NCBI GenBank assembly: GCA_030429865.1
Contig: JAUIFX010000013.1
Span: 1 to 42,344, forward strand
DNA length: 42,344 nucleotides
Direction of reading: 5' to 3'
Origin: Gammaproteobacteria bacterium
GTDB lineage: Bacteria; Pseudomonadota; Gammaproteobacteria; Ga0077536
Part shown: positions 18,091-28,067 of the stretch, in pieces
Layout: each line of letters opens with the position of its first letter
Position numbering within the stretch: position 1 is the first letter of the stretch
Notes under the pieces: generated by a model
What the model saw: only the letters and a program-made list of their open reading frames with translations
Told to the model about the DNA's origin: nothing
The model's database searches: none
Translations under genes and position numbers: made by a program

Positions 18091-20295
18091 ATGCTGCTAA
18101 CGCCGGTAACCCAGGACCTCGTACTGATCGGCGGGGGGCACGCCCACGTCGAGGTGCTGCGGCGCTTCGGCATGCAGCCGGAAGCGGGCCTGCGCATCAC
18201 GCTCATCAGTCGCGACGTGCACACGCCCTACTCCGGCATGCTGCCCGGTCTCGTCGCCGGCCACTACGACTTCGACGAGACCCATATCGACCTCGCACCG
18301 CTGGCGCGTTTCGCCGGTGCCCGGCTCTACCATGACGAGGTCATCGGACTCGACCTGCTGACCCGCCGGGTACTGTGCCGCGGGCGCCCGCCGGTCAGCT
18401 ACGACCTGCTCAGCATCGACTGCGGTGCGACGCCGTCGCTGGCCGTACCGGGCGCGCCGGCCCATGCCGTACCGGTCAAACCGGTGAGCAGTTTCAGTGC
18501 ACGCTGGGAAGCCTTGTGCGCCCGCGTTCAGCGCGATGACGCACCGCTCGCGATCGGCGTGGTCGGCGGCGGTGCCGGCGGCGTCGAACTGCTGATGGCG
18601 GTCCGCCACGGTCTCGCCCGCCTGCCCGGCGTCGACCTCGCGCGCCTGTCCTTCCAGCTCGTCACGAGCGGTGACGACATCCTGCCCGGGCACCCGCCGC
18701 GCGCACGGCGGCTCTATCGCCGCGCGCTCGACGCGGCGGGCATCGCGCTCGCCACCGGCTTCACCGTCAGCGCGGTCGAACCCGGCGCGGTGCGCGCTGC
18801 CGACGGCCGCCGTATCGCGCTCGACGAGATCCTCTGGGTGACCCAGGCCGCGGCGCCGCACTGGCCGCGCGATGCCGGGCTCGCCTGCGACGAGGACGGC
18901 TTCATCCGTGTCGATGCCTGCCTGCAATCGGTCTCCGCCCCGGGCGTGTTCGCCGCCGGCGACGTCGCCGCGGTCGAACCCTACCCGCGTCCCAAGGCCG
19001 GCGTGTTCGCGGTGCGCCAGGGACCGCCGCTGGCTGCCAACCTGCGCCGCGCGGCCCGCGACGAGGCGCTCGTGCCGTTCCGCCCGCAACGGCGATTCCT
19101 CAGCCTGGTCTCGACCGGTGCGCGCCACGCCGTGGCCTCGCGCGGGCCGTTCGCCTGCGCCGGACGCTGGGTGTGGCGCTGGAAGGATCACATCGACCGC
19201 CGCTTCATGCAGCGCTACCGCGACCTGCCGGCGATGGGCGACGATACCGCCGGCACGGGCGGCGACGCTGCGGCCGAGGCCATGCGCTGCGGCGGCTGCG
19301 GCGCCAAGATCGGCGCCGAGGTGCTGCGTGAATCGCTCGCCGCTGTCGCGCCCGGCGCGCGCGCGGACGTCGTCATCGGCCTCGGCGAGCCCGACGACGC
19401 CGCCGTCGTCGCGCTGCCGCCCGGCCGTCTCGCCGTGCATACCGTCGACGGCTTTCGCAGCTTCGTCGACGATCCGTGGACGCTCGGGCGCGTCGCCGCC
19501 AACCACGCCCTGAACGACGTCTACGCCATGGGCGCGACCCCGCAGACGGCCCTGGCCCTGGTGACGTTGCCGTTCGCCGACAATGCGCGCATGCAGGACG
19601 ACCTCGTGCAGCTCTTGCGTGGCGCGGGCGAGGTCTTCAGCGGCGCGGATGTCGCGCTGGTCGGCGGGCATACCGGCGAAGGCGCCGAGCTTGCCGTCGG
19701 CTTCGCGATCAACGGACACGTTGCCGCCGACGCGCTGGTGCGCAAGCGGGGCGCATCACCCGGCGACGCCCTGGTCCTGACCCGCGCGCTCGGCAGCGGC
19801 GTGCTGTTTGCCGCGGCGATGCGCGGCGCCGCGCGGGCGCGCTGGATCGGCGCCGTGCTCGAGACCATGTGCCAGGGGCAGGCGGCAGCTGCCGCCTGCC
19901 TCGTCGCGCACGGCGCGCATGCGATGACCGACGTCACCGGCTTCGGCCTGGTCGGGCACCTGCACGAAATGCTGGAGGGCCGCGGCGCGACGCTCGCGCT
20001 CGGCAGCCTGCCGCTCTACGCCGGCGCGGAAGCGCTGGTCCTGGCCGATGTGCACAGCACGCTGCACGCGGAGAACCGCCGTGCGCACCGGCACGTCGAG
20101 CCGCGCCACGGCGCGGACATGGCGGCGCGTTACGAACTCGCGTTCGATCCGCAGACGGCCGGCGGCCTGCTCGCCGCGCTGCCCGCCGAGCGCGCCGCGC
20201 ACTGCGTCGCCGAGCTGCACCGTGCGGGTTACGCGGAGAGCACCGTCATCGGCCATGTCGGCGACGGTGACGGGCCGATCGTCACCGTCGCTTGA
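18091..20295 (+). CDS. selD: Bifunctional FAD/NAD(P) oxidoreductase-selenide, water dikinase fusion
   Basis: N-terminal Rossmann DLVLIGGGHAHVEVLRRFG and GVFAAGDVA; C-terminal SelD RCGGCGAKIGAEVL, HTVDGF, NDVYAMGATPQTAL, GHTGEGAELAVGFAING, TDVTGFGLVGHLHEM. Confidence 0.95.
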   Translation: MLLTPVTQDLVLIGGGHAHVEVLRRFGMQPEAGLRITLISRDVHTPYSGMLPGLVAGHYDFDETHIDLAPLARFAGARLYHDEVIGLDLLTRRVLCRGRPPVSYDLLSIDCGATPSLAVPGAPAHAVPVKPVSSFSARWEALCARVQRDDAPLAIGVVGGGAGGVELLMAVRHGLARLPGVDLARLSFQLVTSGDDILPGHPPRARRLYRRALDAAGIALATGFTVSAVEPGAVRAADGRRIALDEILWVTQAAAPHWPRDAGLACDEDGFIRVDACLQSVSAPGVFAAGDVAAVEPYPRPKAGVFAVRQGPPLAANLRRAARDEALVPFRPQRRFLSLVSTGARHAVASRGPFACAGRWVWRWKDHIDRRFMQRYRDLPAMGDDTAGTGGDAAAEAMRCGGCGAKIGAEVLRESLAAVAPGARADVVIGLGEPDDAAVVALPPGRLAVHTVDGFRSFVDDPWTLGRVAANHALNDVYAMGATPQTALALVTLPFADNARMQDDLVQLLRGAGEVFSGADVALVGGHTGEGAELAVGFAINGHVAADALVRKRGASPGDALVLTRALGSGVLFAAAMRGAARARWIGAVLETMCQGQAAAAACLVAHGAHAMTDVTGFGLVGHLHEMLEGRGATLALGSLPLYAGAEALVLADVHSTLHAENRRAHRHVEPRHGADMAARYELAFDPQTAGGLLAALPAERAAHCVAELHRAGYAESTVIGHVGDGDGPIVTVA

Positions 20296-20311
20296 GGGGA
20301 CACCGACGGCC

Positions 20312-20959
20312 TCAACGGGCCGCGTCGAGCACCTCGAGCATGGCCGCCGGCTCGGGCCGCACGGTGTAGTCGGGATCGACCTCGACCGCGCGCACGATCC
20401 CGTCGCTGCCGGCGATCACGCGCCCGGGCATCGGCAGGGTCCACGAGTCCTCGCCGTTGCACGCCGGCAGATCGATGCCGAACGACAGGTAGATGTCGCG
20501 GATGTCGTCGGGTACGCGGAAGCGCAGTCCGAGCTTTTCCGCGTAGGCGTTACCCGGGTCGCTCAGGATGTCGAATTCGAGTGCATGCCGCTCGACCATG
20601 GCCGCACTGTGCTCGGGCAGCTGGGGCGTCAGCGCAACCAGGGTGGCGCCGCGTTCGGCGAACTCGTCGATGATGTCCTGCAGAGCATACAGCTCCACGT
20701 TGCAGTAGGGTCACCAGTGTCCGCGAAAGACGGTCAGCACTACCGCGCCGCGCTGCAACAGGTCCTCGGAACGAATGACCTTGCCGTGCTGGTTCGCCAG
20801 CGCGAAAGCAGGCAGCCGCGCGCCCGGCTGAATGACACCGTCCATGATGCCCGACGCACGCAGCGCGTTGGTCGCGGCGGTCATCTTCTCGAGCTTCTCG
20901 GCCGGGATGCGCTTGACCGCGCCTTCTTTGATCGCTTCGAGTTTCTGTTTTAGCGACAC
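20312..20959 (-). CDS. Peroxiredoxin-like (AhpC/TSA-type) selenoprotein with in-frame TGA-encoded Sec (U-x-x-C)
   Basis: GTG at 20959 preceded by GAGGAG; ...GAVVLTVFRGHW-TGA-PYCNVELYALQDIIDEFAERGATLVALTPQ... in one frame across TGA at 20713-20711. The first Cys of the expected RGxWCPYCN motif is replaced by TGA; complete Sec machinery adjacent. Confidence 0.93.
20678..20705 (-). promoter_or_regulatory. Candidate bacterial SECIS element
   Basis: Downstream of TGA: CCCTA-[CTGCA]-ACGTG-[GAGC]-TGTAT-[GCTC]-[TGCAG]; outer 5-bp and inner 4-bp stems, loop UGUAU beginning 20 nt after the TGA with G at loop position 2. Confidence 0.75.
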
Positions 20960-21098
20960 GTCGTACTCCTCAACGCTGGTACGTGCACCGATTGTAGCGC
21001 CTTGCGCGGCGCTCTCCGCACGGCACCGCGGCGCGGGGTGGGAAATCCCACCGTGGTGCGTCCGCGGCGGCCGGGCGCACGCGCATCCCGGCTGTATC

Positions 21099-21194
21099 TG
21101 GCGAAAGAGGCAGGAGTCGAACCTGCCAGACGACCCTGCGGCCGTCTCACCGGTTTTGAAGACCGGGCGCCCCACCGGGTGGCGATGCTCTTCC
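21099..21194 (-). tRNA. selC: tRNA-Sec (anticodon UCA)
   Basis: GGAAGAGCATCGCCACCCGGTGGGGCGCCCGGTCTTCAAAACCGGTGAGACGGCCGCAGGGTCGTCTGGCAGGTTCGACTCCTGCCTCTTTCGCCA; 96 nt, long variable arm, UCA anticodon, GCAGG-TTCGACT-CCTGC T-arm, encoded CCA. Confidence 0.96.
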
Positions 21195-21254
21195 GCCGTC
21201 CATGCTACAAGGCCCGGCGGCGGGTTGCCACACGCAGTGCCCGCCGCACGCGGA

Positions 21255-22493
21255 TCATTCCAGCCACGCGCCACTCGCGTTCGAGCGGTAACCGAGCGAA
21301 CGGTAGGCGGCGTCGACCAGGGCCTGTCCGCGGTCGTTCAACAGGATACCGGTGCCCATGCGGTTCATCGCGTAGCCGAAGCTCATGCCGCAGGCCGGAT
21401 CGGCAAAGCCGAGCGAACCGCCCGCGCCGACGTGGCCGAACGCCGGTTCGGACAGGATCACGCTCGAGTTCACCGTGTTCGGCGTACGGCGGTTGTCGGT
21501 GCTCTTCATGTAGCCGAGCGCGAAGCGGCTCGGCACGAGCAGGGTGGCGTCGTCGTGCGAGGCCATCGACACGCGCCCCATGCGCGCGAGCGTGTCCGCA
21601 CCGACCAGCGTCACCCCGCCGAGACTGCCGCCGTTGGCGAGCGGCGCATAGAGGCCGGCCAGGCTGCGCGCGTTGGCCACGCCGTTGGCCGAACCGACCT
21701 CGGCCTGGTGGCACTCGGGCGTGTTCGGGTCGAGCAGCAGGAAGTCGCGCATGAACAGCTGCGTCGGGTTCTCCTCGGCGCCGAGCGCCGCCTGTACGAA
21801 GCGCGTCGCGAGCCACGGCTCGTCGGGCTCCGCGGGCAGCATCGGCGAGATGCGCGGCTCGACCGCGGCCGGCGCGCCGATCCAGAAATCGAGGCCGAGC
21901 GGACGCGCCACCTCCTCGTCGAAGAATCGCCCCAGGCGCCGTCCCGATGCGCGATGGACCAGCTCGCCGACCGTCCACGCCATGGTGATCGCGTGGTAGC
22001 CGCCACGCGTGCCGGGGGCCCAGAAAGCCGGCTCCGCGGCGACGCGCGCGACCATCTGCGCGTAGTCGTAGAAGCCACCGGGTGCGACGGGACCGCGCAG
22101 GTGCGGCACGCCGACGCTGTGGTCCAGCGTCATCTTGACGCGCGCCGCTTCCTTGCCGCCGGCGCCGAACTCCGGCCAGTAATCGGTAACGAGCGCGTCG
22201 AGATCGAGCAGGCCGCGATCGGCAAGCATGTGCGCGCACAATGCCATCGCACCCTTGGTCGAGGAAAACACGGTACACAAGGTGTCCTGTTCCCAGTCGG
22301 CCCCGTCGCGCGTCACGCGGCCACCCCACAGGTCGACCACCGCCCGTCCCTCGAGGGTGATGGCACAGCTCGCGCCGACTTCGTCGCGCGCCTGGAAGTT
22401 CTCGACGAAGGCCTCGGCGACCTCGCTGAACCGGCTGTCCACGCGGCCACTGATGCGCCCTGCCGACGTGACGACGTCGATCTGTTGGTCCAT
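21255..22493 (-). CDS. Serine hydrolase / class C beta-lactamase-like esterase
   Basis: SxxK motif FSSTKG, DYAQM region, HVGAGGSLGFADP; EstB-like overall. Confidence 0.9.
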   Translation of the reverse strand: MDQQIDVVTSAGRISGRVDSRFSEVAEAFVENFQARDEVGASCAITLEGRAVVDLWGGRVTRDGADWEQDTLCTVFSSTKGAMALCAHMLADRGLLDLDALVTDYWPEFGAGGKEAARVKMTLDHSVGVPHLRGPVAPGGFYDYAQMVARVAAEPAFWAPGTRGGYHAITMAWTVGELVHRASGRRLGRFFDEEVARPLGLDFWIGAPAAVEPRISPMLPAEPDEPWLATRFVQAALGAEENPTQLFMRDFLLLDPNTPECHQAEVGSANGVANARSLAGLYAPLANGGSLGGVTLVGADTLARMGRVSMASHDDATLLVPSRFALGYMKSTDNRRTPNTVNSSVILSEPAFGHVGAGGSLGFADPACGMSFGYAMNRMGTGILLNDRGQALVDAAYRSLGYRSNASGAWLE

Positions 22494-22521
22494 GCTTTCT
22501 CCCCTCCGTTGTACGGGCGCC

Positions 22522-24429
22522 CTAGGCGCCTTGCCTGATCACTTTGCGGACCTGCCCGTCGCGGCGGGTCAGTCCAACCCTGTCGAAATACTCCAGCACC
22601 TCGACCACCGCGTTGCGGCCGATACCCGCGCGGTCGCGGAAATCCGCGACGGAGAACGTGCCCCCGGGGCACGTGCGCGCGAGCTCGTGCACGATGGCCT
22701 CGAAATGCGCCATCGACGCGGGCAGGAAATAGCGCCGCGGGCTCACGCGCACGACGTCGCCGGCCTGGGCCGCGCGCGCCAGGAACGCTTCCAGCGGCTT
22801 GAGTTCCAGCCGCAGCGGTTCGAGCATGTCGTGGACGACCGGCGCCTTGTGATCGGGCACGTCGAGCAGGCGGCGCACGCGCCGCCACAACGCATCGTCG
22901 CCCCTGGCACGCTGCGCGGCGTGGCCCGGCAGGCGCAGCAGGCCACCGTGGCGCTCGACCAGGCCACGCGCGAGCACGCGCTCGATGACGAGGTCGCGCA
23001 GCGCCGCGCGCAGACGCTCGGGCAGTGCGCTGCCGAGCTCGGCCGGCGTCACGCCGGCACGCTCCACGTGCGCGGCGTGGCATCGTTCGAGGGCCGGCAC
23101 GATCATCGCCTCGAGCGCCGCGAGCCGCTGCGGCGCGAAGCCGAGCACGCGGTCGCCGTGTTCGACAACCACGATCGCGGCCTGCGCGAGCAAGGCTTCG
23201 TATTCGGCCGGACCGAGGTTGAAACTCGCGGCAAAGCGCGCGAGCTCGAGTCCGTCGGGCTCGGCGGCGAGCAGCGCCGCGAGCGCCGCCTCGGCGCCGC
23301 CGGCCTGCATGGCCGCGAGCCAGGCCAGGCGCCGCGTGCGGTTGCGCCCGCGCACACGGGGCTGCGGATCGATGACCGTACCTCCGCCGAGCGTGCGGCG
23401 CGCCGACTGGTCGCGCAGCACGAAGCGGTCACCGTGCACCGCGTGCAGGGGGTGGTCGAGCTGCACCTGTACCAGTCCCTCGGCGCCCGCTTCGATGGCA
23501 CGGCCATCGATGGTGACCAGGCGCGCAGTGACATCGGCGGCGCCGAGGTGCACGTGCACCGGCGTGCGGTTGGCCAGCGCGCGCGCCTCGCTCGCGAGCA
23601 CCCGCACGCAGGCATCGAGGCGGCGCGTCGCGAAGGCGCAGCCCGCAGCCGTGATCCAGTCGCCGCGCGCCGGTTCGGCATCGCGCAGGGCGCTGCCGGC
23701 GAGATTCAGTGCGCACCGTTCGCCGGCCCGGGCCACGGCGGCCTCGCGATTCTGCGCGTGGATGCCGCGCACCCGCAGCGCGCCCCCCTCAGGCAGGAGG
23801 AAGACCTCGTCCTCGAGCGCGGCCTGGCCGCTGAATACCGTGCCGGTGACGACGCGTCCGGCGCCTTTGAGCACGAAGCTGCGATCGACGGCGAGGCGGA
23901 AGTTGCCGCCGGCCGGCCGCGGCGGCAGGCTCGCGGCGAGTTCGAGCAGCGCCGCGCGCAGGGTCTCGATGCCTTCGCCGGTGACGGCCGAGACCGGTAC
24001 CAGCGCACTGCCAGCGAGCGGTGTCGCGGCAAACAGCTCGCGGCACTCGGCGGAGACCGCGGCAAGCCGCGCCGCGTCGACACGGTCGATCTTGGTCAGC
24101 GCGATGACCCCGCGCGTCGCGCCGAGCAGGTCGAGGATCGCGAGATGTTCCGCGGTCTGTGGCATCGGGCCGTCGTCGGCGGCGATGATGAACAGCACGA
24201 CGTCGATTCCGCTCACCCCGGCGACCATGGTGCGGATGAAACGTTCGTGCCCCGGCACGTCGACGAAGCCGGTCACCCGGCCATCGCCCAGGTCGCGATA
24301 GGCGAAACCGAGGTCGATGGTCAACCCGCGTGCTTTCTCTTCGGGCAGTCGATCGGTATCGACGCCGGTCAGCGCCTTGACCAGCAGCGTCTTGCCGTGG
24401 TCGACGTGGCCGGCCGTCGCGACGATCAT
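22522..24429 (-). CDS. selB: Selenocysteine-specific elongation factor SelB
   Basis: [65 protein letters not shown]-terminal winged-helix repeats. Confidence 0.97.
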   Translation of the reverse strand: MIVATAGHVDHGKTLLVKALTGVDTDRLPEEKARGLTIDLGFAYRDLGDGRVTGFVDVPGHERFIRTMVAGVSGIDVVLFIIAADDGPMPQTAEHLAILDLLGATRGVIALTKIDRVDAARLAAVSAECRELFAATPLAGSALVPVSAVTGEGIETLRAALLELAASLPPRPAGGNFRLAVDRSFVLKGAGRVVTGTVFSGQAALEDEVFLLPEGGALRVRGIHAQNREAAVARAGERCALNLAGSALRDAEPARGDWITAAGCAFATRRLDACVRVLASEARALANRTPVHVHLGAADVTARLVTIDGRAIEAGAEGLVQVQLDHPLHAVHGDRFVLRDQSARRTLGGGTVIDPQPRVRGRNRTRRLAWLAAMQAGGAEAALAALLAAEPDGLELARFAASFNLGPAEYEALLAQAAIVVVEHGDRVLGFAPQRLAALEAMIVPALERCHAAHVERAGVTPAELGSALPERLRAALRDLVIERVLARGLVERHGGLLRLPGHAAQRARGDDALWRRVRRLLDVPDHKAPVVHDMLEPLRLELKPLEAFLARAAQAGDVVRVSPRRYFLPASMAHFEAIVHELARTCPGGTFSVADFRDRAGIGRNAVVEVLEYFDRVGLTRRDGQVRKVIRQGA

Positions 24430-25859
24430 GGCGACGGCTCCGCGGAAGCGAATTGCGCGAGCTGCGCACGGAACGCCTGCGCGTCCTCCAGGCAGCGCAG
24501 GTCGAACAGCAGCGCCCCGTCGCTGACCCGGCCGACCACCGGCAACGGCAGCTCGCGGAAGCGCGCCGCGAGCCGCTCCGGGGCACGTCCCCCGCCTTTG
24601 AGCGGGCGCAGCGCGAGGCCCGCGCTGGGCAATTGCTCGACCGGCAAGGCGCCACTGCCAATCTGGCTCAGGCAATCGATCACGCTGACGGTGGCGATGC
24701 CTTGCAGCGCGTCAGCCAGTGCCGGGCGCAGCTGCTCGGCGAGCGCGCGAATGTCCGCCCGCGGTCGCGTCAACAGGCGCAGCGTCGGCAAGCGTTCGCA
24801 TACGCGCGCCGGGTCGGCATACAAGCGCAGCACCGCGCCGAGCGCGGCGAGCGTCAGCTTGTCTACGCGCAGCGCACGCTTCATGGGATTGCGCCGCACG
24901 CGTGCTACCAGCGCCGCACTCCCGGCGATGATGCCGCACTGCGGCCCACCGAGCAGCTTGTCGCCGCTGAACGTGACGAGGTCGGCGCCGGCGGCGAGGG
25001 TCTCGGCCACCGTCTGCTCGCGGGGCAGGCCGTAGCGTGCGAGATCGAGCAGCGTGCCGCTGCCGAGATCGACCACGCACGGCAGTCCCGCGTCGTGGGC
25101 GATACGTGCCAGTTCCTGCTCGGGCACGGCGGCGGTAAAGCCGCTGACGACGTAGTTGCTCGTATGCACTTTCATCAGCGCCGCCGTGCGTGGCGTGATG
25201 GCTTCGACGAAATCGCGCGCGTGCGTGCGGTTGGTCGTACCGACTTCGACGAGCCTCGCACCGGCGCGCGACATCACTTCGGGGATGCGGAACGAACCGC
25301 CGATCTCGACCAGCTCGCCACGCGAGACGGGCACCTCGCGGCGGCGCGCGAGGGTGTTGAGCACGAGCAGCACGGCAGCCGCGTTGTTGTTCACCACCGT
25401 GGCCGCCTCGGCGCCGCTGAGCCGGCAGATCCAATCCTCGACGAGCGCGTCGCGCTCGCCGCGCCGGCCGCGTGCGAGGTCGAACTCCAGGTTGCTCGCA
25501 CCCGCGGCGACTGCGCTCATCGCCGCGATCGCTTCCGGCGGCAGCGGCGCGCGGCCGAGGTTGGTGTGCAGCACCGTCCCGGTGAGGTTGAGTACCGGGA
25601 CCAGTGTTGGCGTCAGCAGTGCCGCGAGGCGCTGCGCGGCGCGCTCGACCAGGGCCGCGCCTCCGGCAGTCGCGGCCGCACCGTCCCCGCGCTCGACGAG
25701 ACTCGCCCGCGCATCGGCAGCCACCTCGCGAAATACCTCGGTGACCAGCGCCCGCCCGTAGGCGTCGACCAGCGTCAGGCCGCCGGGGGTACGCAGCAGC
25801 GCGTCGATCGACGGCACGCGCGCGGGCGGCTCGCGATGCGGCCCGGGCGGCGCACTCAC
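24426..25859 (-). CDS. selA: L-seryl-tRNA(Sec) selenium transferase SelA
   Basis: [61 protein letters not shown]; probable GTG start at 25859; ATGA overlap with selB. Confidence 0.96.
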   Translation of the reverse strand: MSAPPGPHREPPARVPSIDALLRTPGGLTLVDAYGRALVTEVFREVAADARASLVERGDGAAATAGGAALVERAAQRLAALLTPTLVPVLNLTGTVLHTNLGRAPLPPEAIAAMSAVAAGASNLEFDLARGRRGERDALVEDWICRLSGAEAATVVNNNAAAVLLVLNTLARRREVPVSRGELVEIGGSFRIPEVMSRAGARLVEVGTTNRTHARDFVEAITPRTAALMKVHTSNYVVSGFTAAVPEQELARIAHDAGLPCVVDLGSGTLLDLARYGLPREQTVAETLAAGADLVTFSGDKLLGGPQCGIIAGSAALVARVRRNPMKRALRVDKLTLAALGAVLRLYADPARVCERLPTLRLLTRPRADIRALAEQLRPALADALQGIATVSVIDCLSQIGSGALPVEQLPSAGLALRPLKGGGRAPERLAARFRELPLPVVGRVSDGALLFDLRCLEDAQAFRAQLAQFASAEPSP

Positions 25860-26306
25860 GGCGCGCACGCGCGCCGGCCTGGCGCGGAGCCTGGCAGTCC
25901 CATGTGTGATGCTCTCATGACTACGGCTGATGATCGGGGCCGCGGGGGCTCTGGTGCCGTACGGCCCGGGATGGCGCAAGCGTACCAGATCGCCGCGCGC
26001 CCCCGGCGCATGGCCGGGCGCTGGAGGCCGGCACGGTTCGTGTTTCGCCGCGCGCGTCCGCGCGCACCGGACAGACGGCGGCGAATGGCCTCGCCCATCG
26101 ATTTTTTCGATATGCTCTCGACATCAACCGATGCGTCAAAAGGGATATTGCAGCATGCATTCGGCCGGTCGACCGGCACAGCGCAGGCCAAGCCGCTGCG
26201 CCACGCCGGCAAGGACAGCATCGTCATCGCGGCCGGTCGAACGCAGCGGCATCCGGCGCGGCGCCAACACACGCGGTCGCACGCGGCGCGGCCTGCCGGC
26301 GGCGCG

Positions 26307-28043
26307 ATGAGGATGCGCACGCAGCCGACCACCGGGGCGCCGCGCGTGCTCATCGTCGAAGACGAATCGATCATCGCGCTCGAACTCGGCGAGAGCCTGC
26401 GCGAACTCGGTTACGAAGTCGTCGGAATCGCGCACAACGCCGCGGCCGCGGTCGCCCGCGCGCGCGAACTGCGGCCCGATGTCGTGCTGATGGACATCAT
26501 GCTCGAAGGCGACGAGGACGGCATCGCCGCGGCCGCCGCACTCGGAGAGCACGGTGAGATCCCGGTGATCTTCTGCAGCGCCTACAGCGATGCCGGGACC
26601 CTGCGCCGGGCCACTGCGAGCGGCGCACACGCCTTCATCACCAAGCCCTATCGACCCGACCAGGTGCGCGCGCTCGTCGAGACGACCCTCGCGAAAGCGC
26701 GCCTGGAACGCGAGATCCGTGATTCGGAACGCTGGTTCAGCGCCGCCATGCGTTGTTGCGGCGATGCCGTCATCGCGACCGATGCGCAAGCCCGCATCCG
26801 CTTCGTCAACGCGGCTGCCGAACGCCTGCTGGGCATGGCTCTCGCCGAAGCACGCGAACGCCCCGTCGAGACCGTGATGAAGCTGCTCGGGCCGGGTGGC
26901 AGCGAGGTAAGTCCGCACCCGGTCCGCGAGGTGCTCGCACACCCGGCGGCGCCGGCACGCGACACCGGCGCGGCCACGCTCGAGGTCGACGGCGCGCGCG
27001 TGCCGGTCGAGGACAGCATCGCCGCGATCCTGGGCGACGACGACACGCTGCTCGGTGCCGTGCTGGTGCTGCGCGACGTCAGCGAACGGCAGCGGCTGGA
27101 GCAGGCGCTCGACGCCAGTGCGCGGCGCTATCGCACCGCGTTCGAGCACGCGCTGGCGGGCGTCGTGCTGTTGCAGGTCGACGGGAGCATCGAGGACGCC
27201 AACCCCGCGCTGTACACGCTGCTCGGCCACGATCCGGGCACTCTGCATGGGCAACCGGTCGCCCAGTTGCTCGACGTCGCCGAACGCGAACGCGAGCGGC
27301 GGCTGCGTCAGCGTCTCCACGCCACGGACAGTGACGGTTTCGAGGCCGAGTTCCGCTTCGTGCGTCGCGACGGTCGCCCCCTCTGGGTCCTGTCGAGCAC
27401 TGCGCTGCTGCGCGACGGCGCAGGGCTGCCCGCCGGCTATTTCATGCAGGTCATCGATATCGATCGGCGCAAGCAGGTCGAAGCCGAGCTCGAGCGCCTC
27501 GCCCATTTCGATGCCGTCACCGGGCTCGTCAATCGTCACGGCCTGCAGCTCGAACTCGAACGTTCGGCCAACGTCGCGCGGCGGCATGCGAGCCGTTTCG
27601 CGCTGCTCTACATCGACCTGGATCACTTCAAGCCGGTCAACGACACCCTCGGCCATGACGCCGGCGACGAGGTTCTCGTCGAGGTTGCGCGACGCCTGCT
27701 GGCCGTCGCCCGTACCACCGACGTCGTCGCCCGGCCGGGCGGTGACGAGTTCGTCCTGCTCGTCAACGACCTGCGGCGCGCCGCCGACGTGGTGCCGGTG
27801 AGCGAGAAGATCCGCACCGCGATCGCCGCACCGCTTCGCGTGCGCGGTCAGCTCTTCGACATCACCGCGAGCATCGGCGTGAGCGTGTTTCCGGACGACA
27901 CCGAGATCACCACCGAGTTGATGCGTCATGCCGACCAGGCGCTCTACCGGGCGAAGGCCAGCGGCCGCGACGCGACGGCGTTCCACCAGGCGGATGTTGT
28001 TGCGCGCGACACGCGTCGCGACTCCCGCCCACTCGACGGCTGA
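26307..28043 (+). CDS. Response regulator-PAS-PAS-GGDEF (diguanylate cyclase) protein
   Basis: REC domain (VLIVEDESIIALELGESL, DVVLMDIMLEGDEDG, FITKPYRPDQ), two PAS-like regions, GGDEF with RTTD I-site five residues upstream. Confidence 0.92.
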   Translation: MRMRTQPTTGAPRVLIVEDESIIALELGESLRELGYEVVGIAHNAAAAVARARELRPDVVLMDIMLEGDEDGIAAAAALGEHGEIPVIFCSAYSDAGTLRRATASGAHAFITKPYRPDQVRALVETTLAKARLEREIRDSERWFSAAMRCCGDAVIATDAQARIRFVNAAAERLLGMALAEARERPVETVMKLLGPGGSEVSPHPVREVLAHPAAPARDTGAATLEVDGARVPVEDSIAAILGDDDTLLGAVLVLRDVSERQRLEQALDASARRYRTAFEHALAGVVLLQVDGSIEDANPALYTLLGHDPGTLHGQPVAQLLDVAERERERRLRQRLHATDSDGFEAEFRFVRRDGRPLWVLSSTALLRDGAGLPAGYFMQVIDIDRRKQVEAELERLAHFDAVTGLVNRHGLQLELERSANVARRHASRFALLYIDLDHFKPVNDTLGHDAGDEVLVEVARRLLAVARTTDVVARPGGDEFVLLVNDLRRAADVVPVSEKIRTAIAAPLRVRGQLFDITASIGVSVFPDDTEITTELMRHADQALYRAKASGRDATAFHQADVVARDTRRDSRPLDG

Positions 28044-28067
28044 AGCAGAAAGCGTCACGCTCTGCCG

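Noticed and set aside
20312-20959. Prx gene as a nonsense-mutated pseudogene
   Set aside because: The TGA is exactly at the catalytic Cys position, followed by a SECIS-like hairpin and surrounded by complete Sec machinery; no other disruption seen.
20711-21274. Full N-terminal extension of the 187-aa ORF before the Prx-like domain
   Set aside because: The upstream part reads through the tRNA-Sec gene; a GTG with Shine-Dalgarno at 20959 is the sensible start.
24453-26306. N-terminal ~618 aa of the 1196-aa + strand ORF
   Set aside because: Antisense to selA; low-complexity Arg/Ala/Gln composition. Real gene starts at the REC domain (26307).
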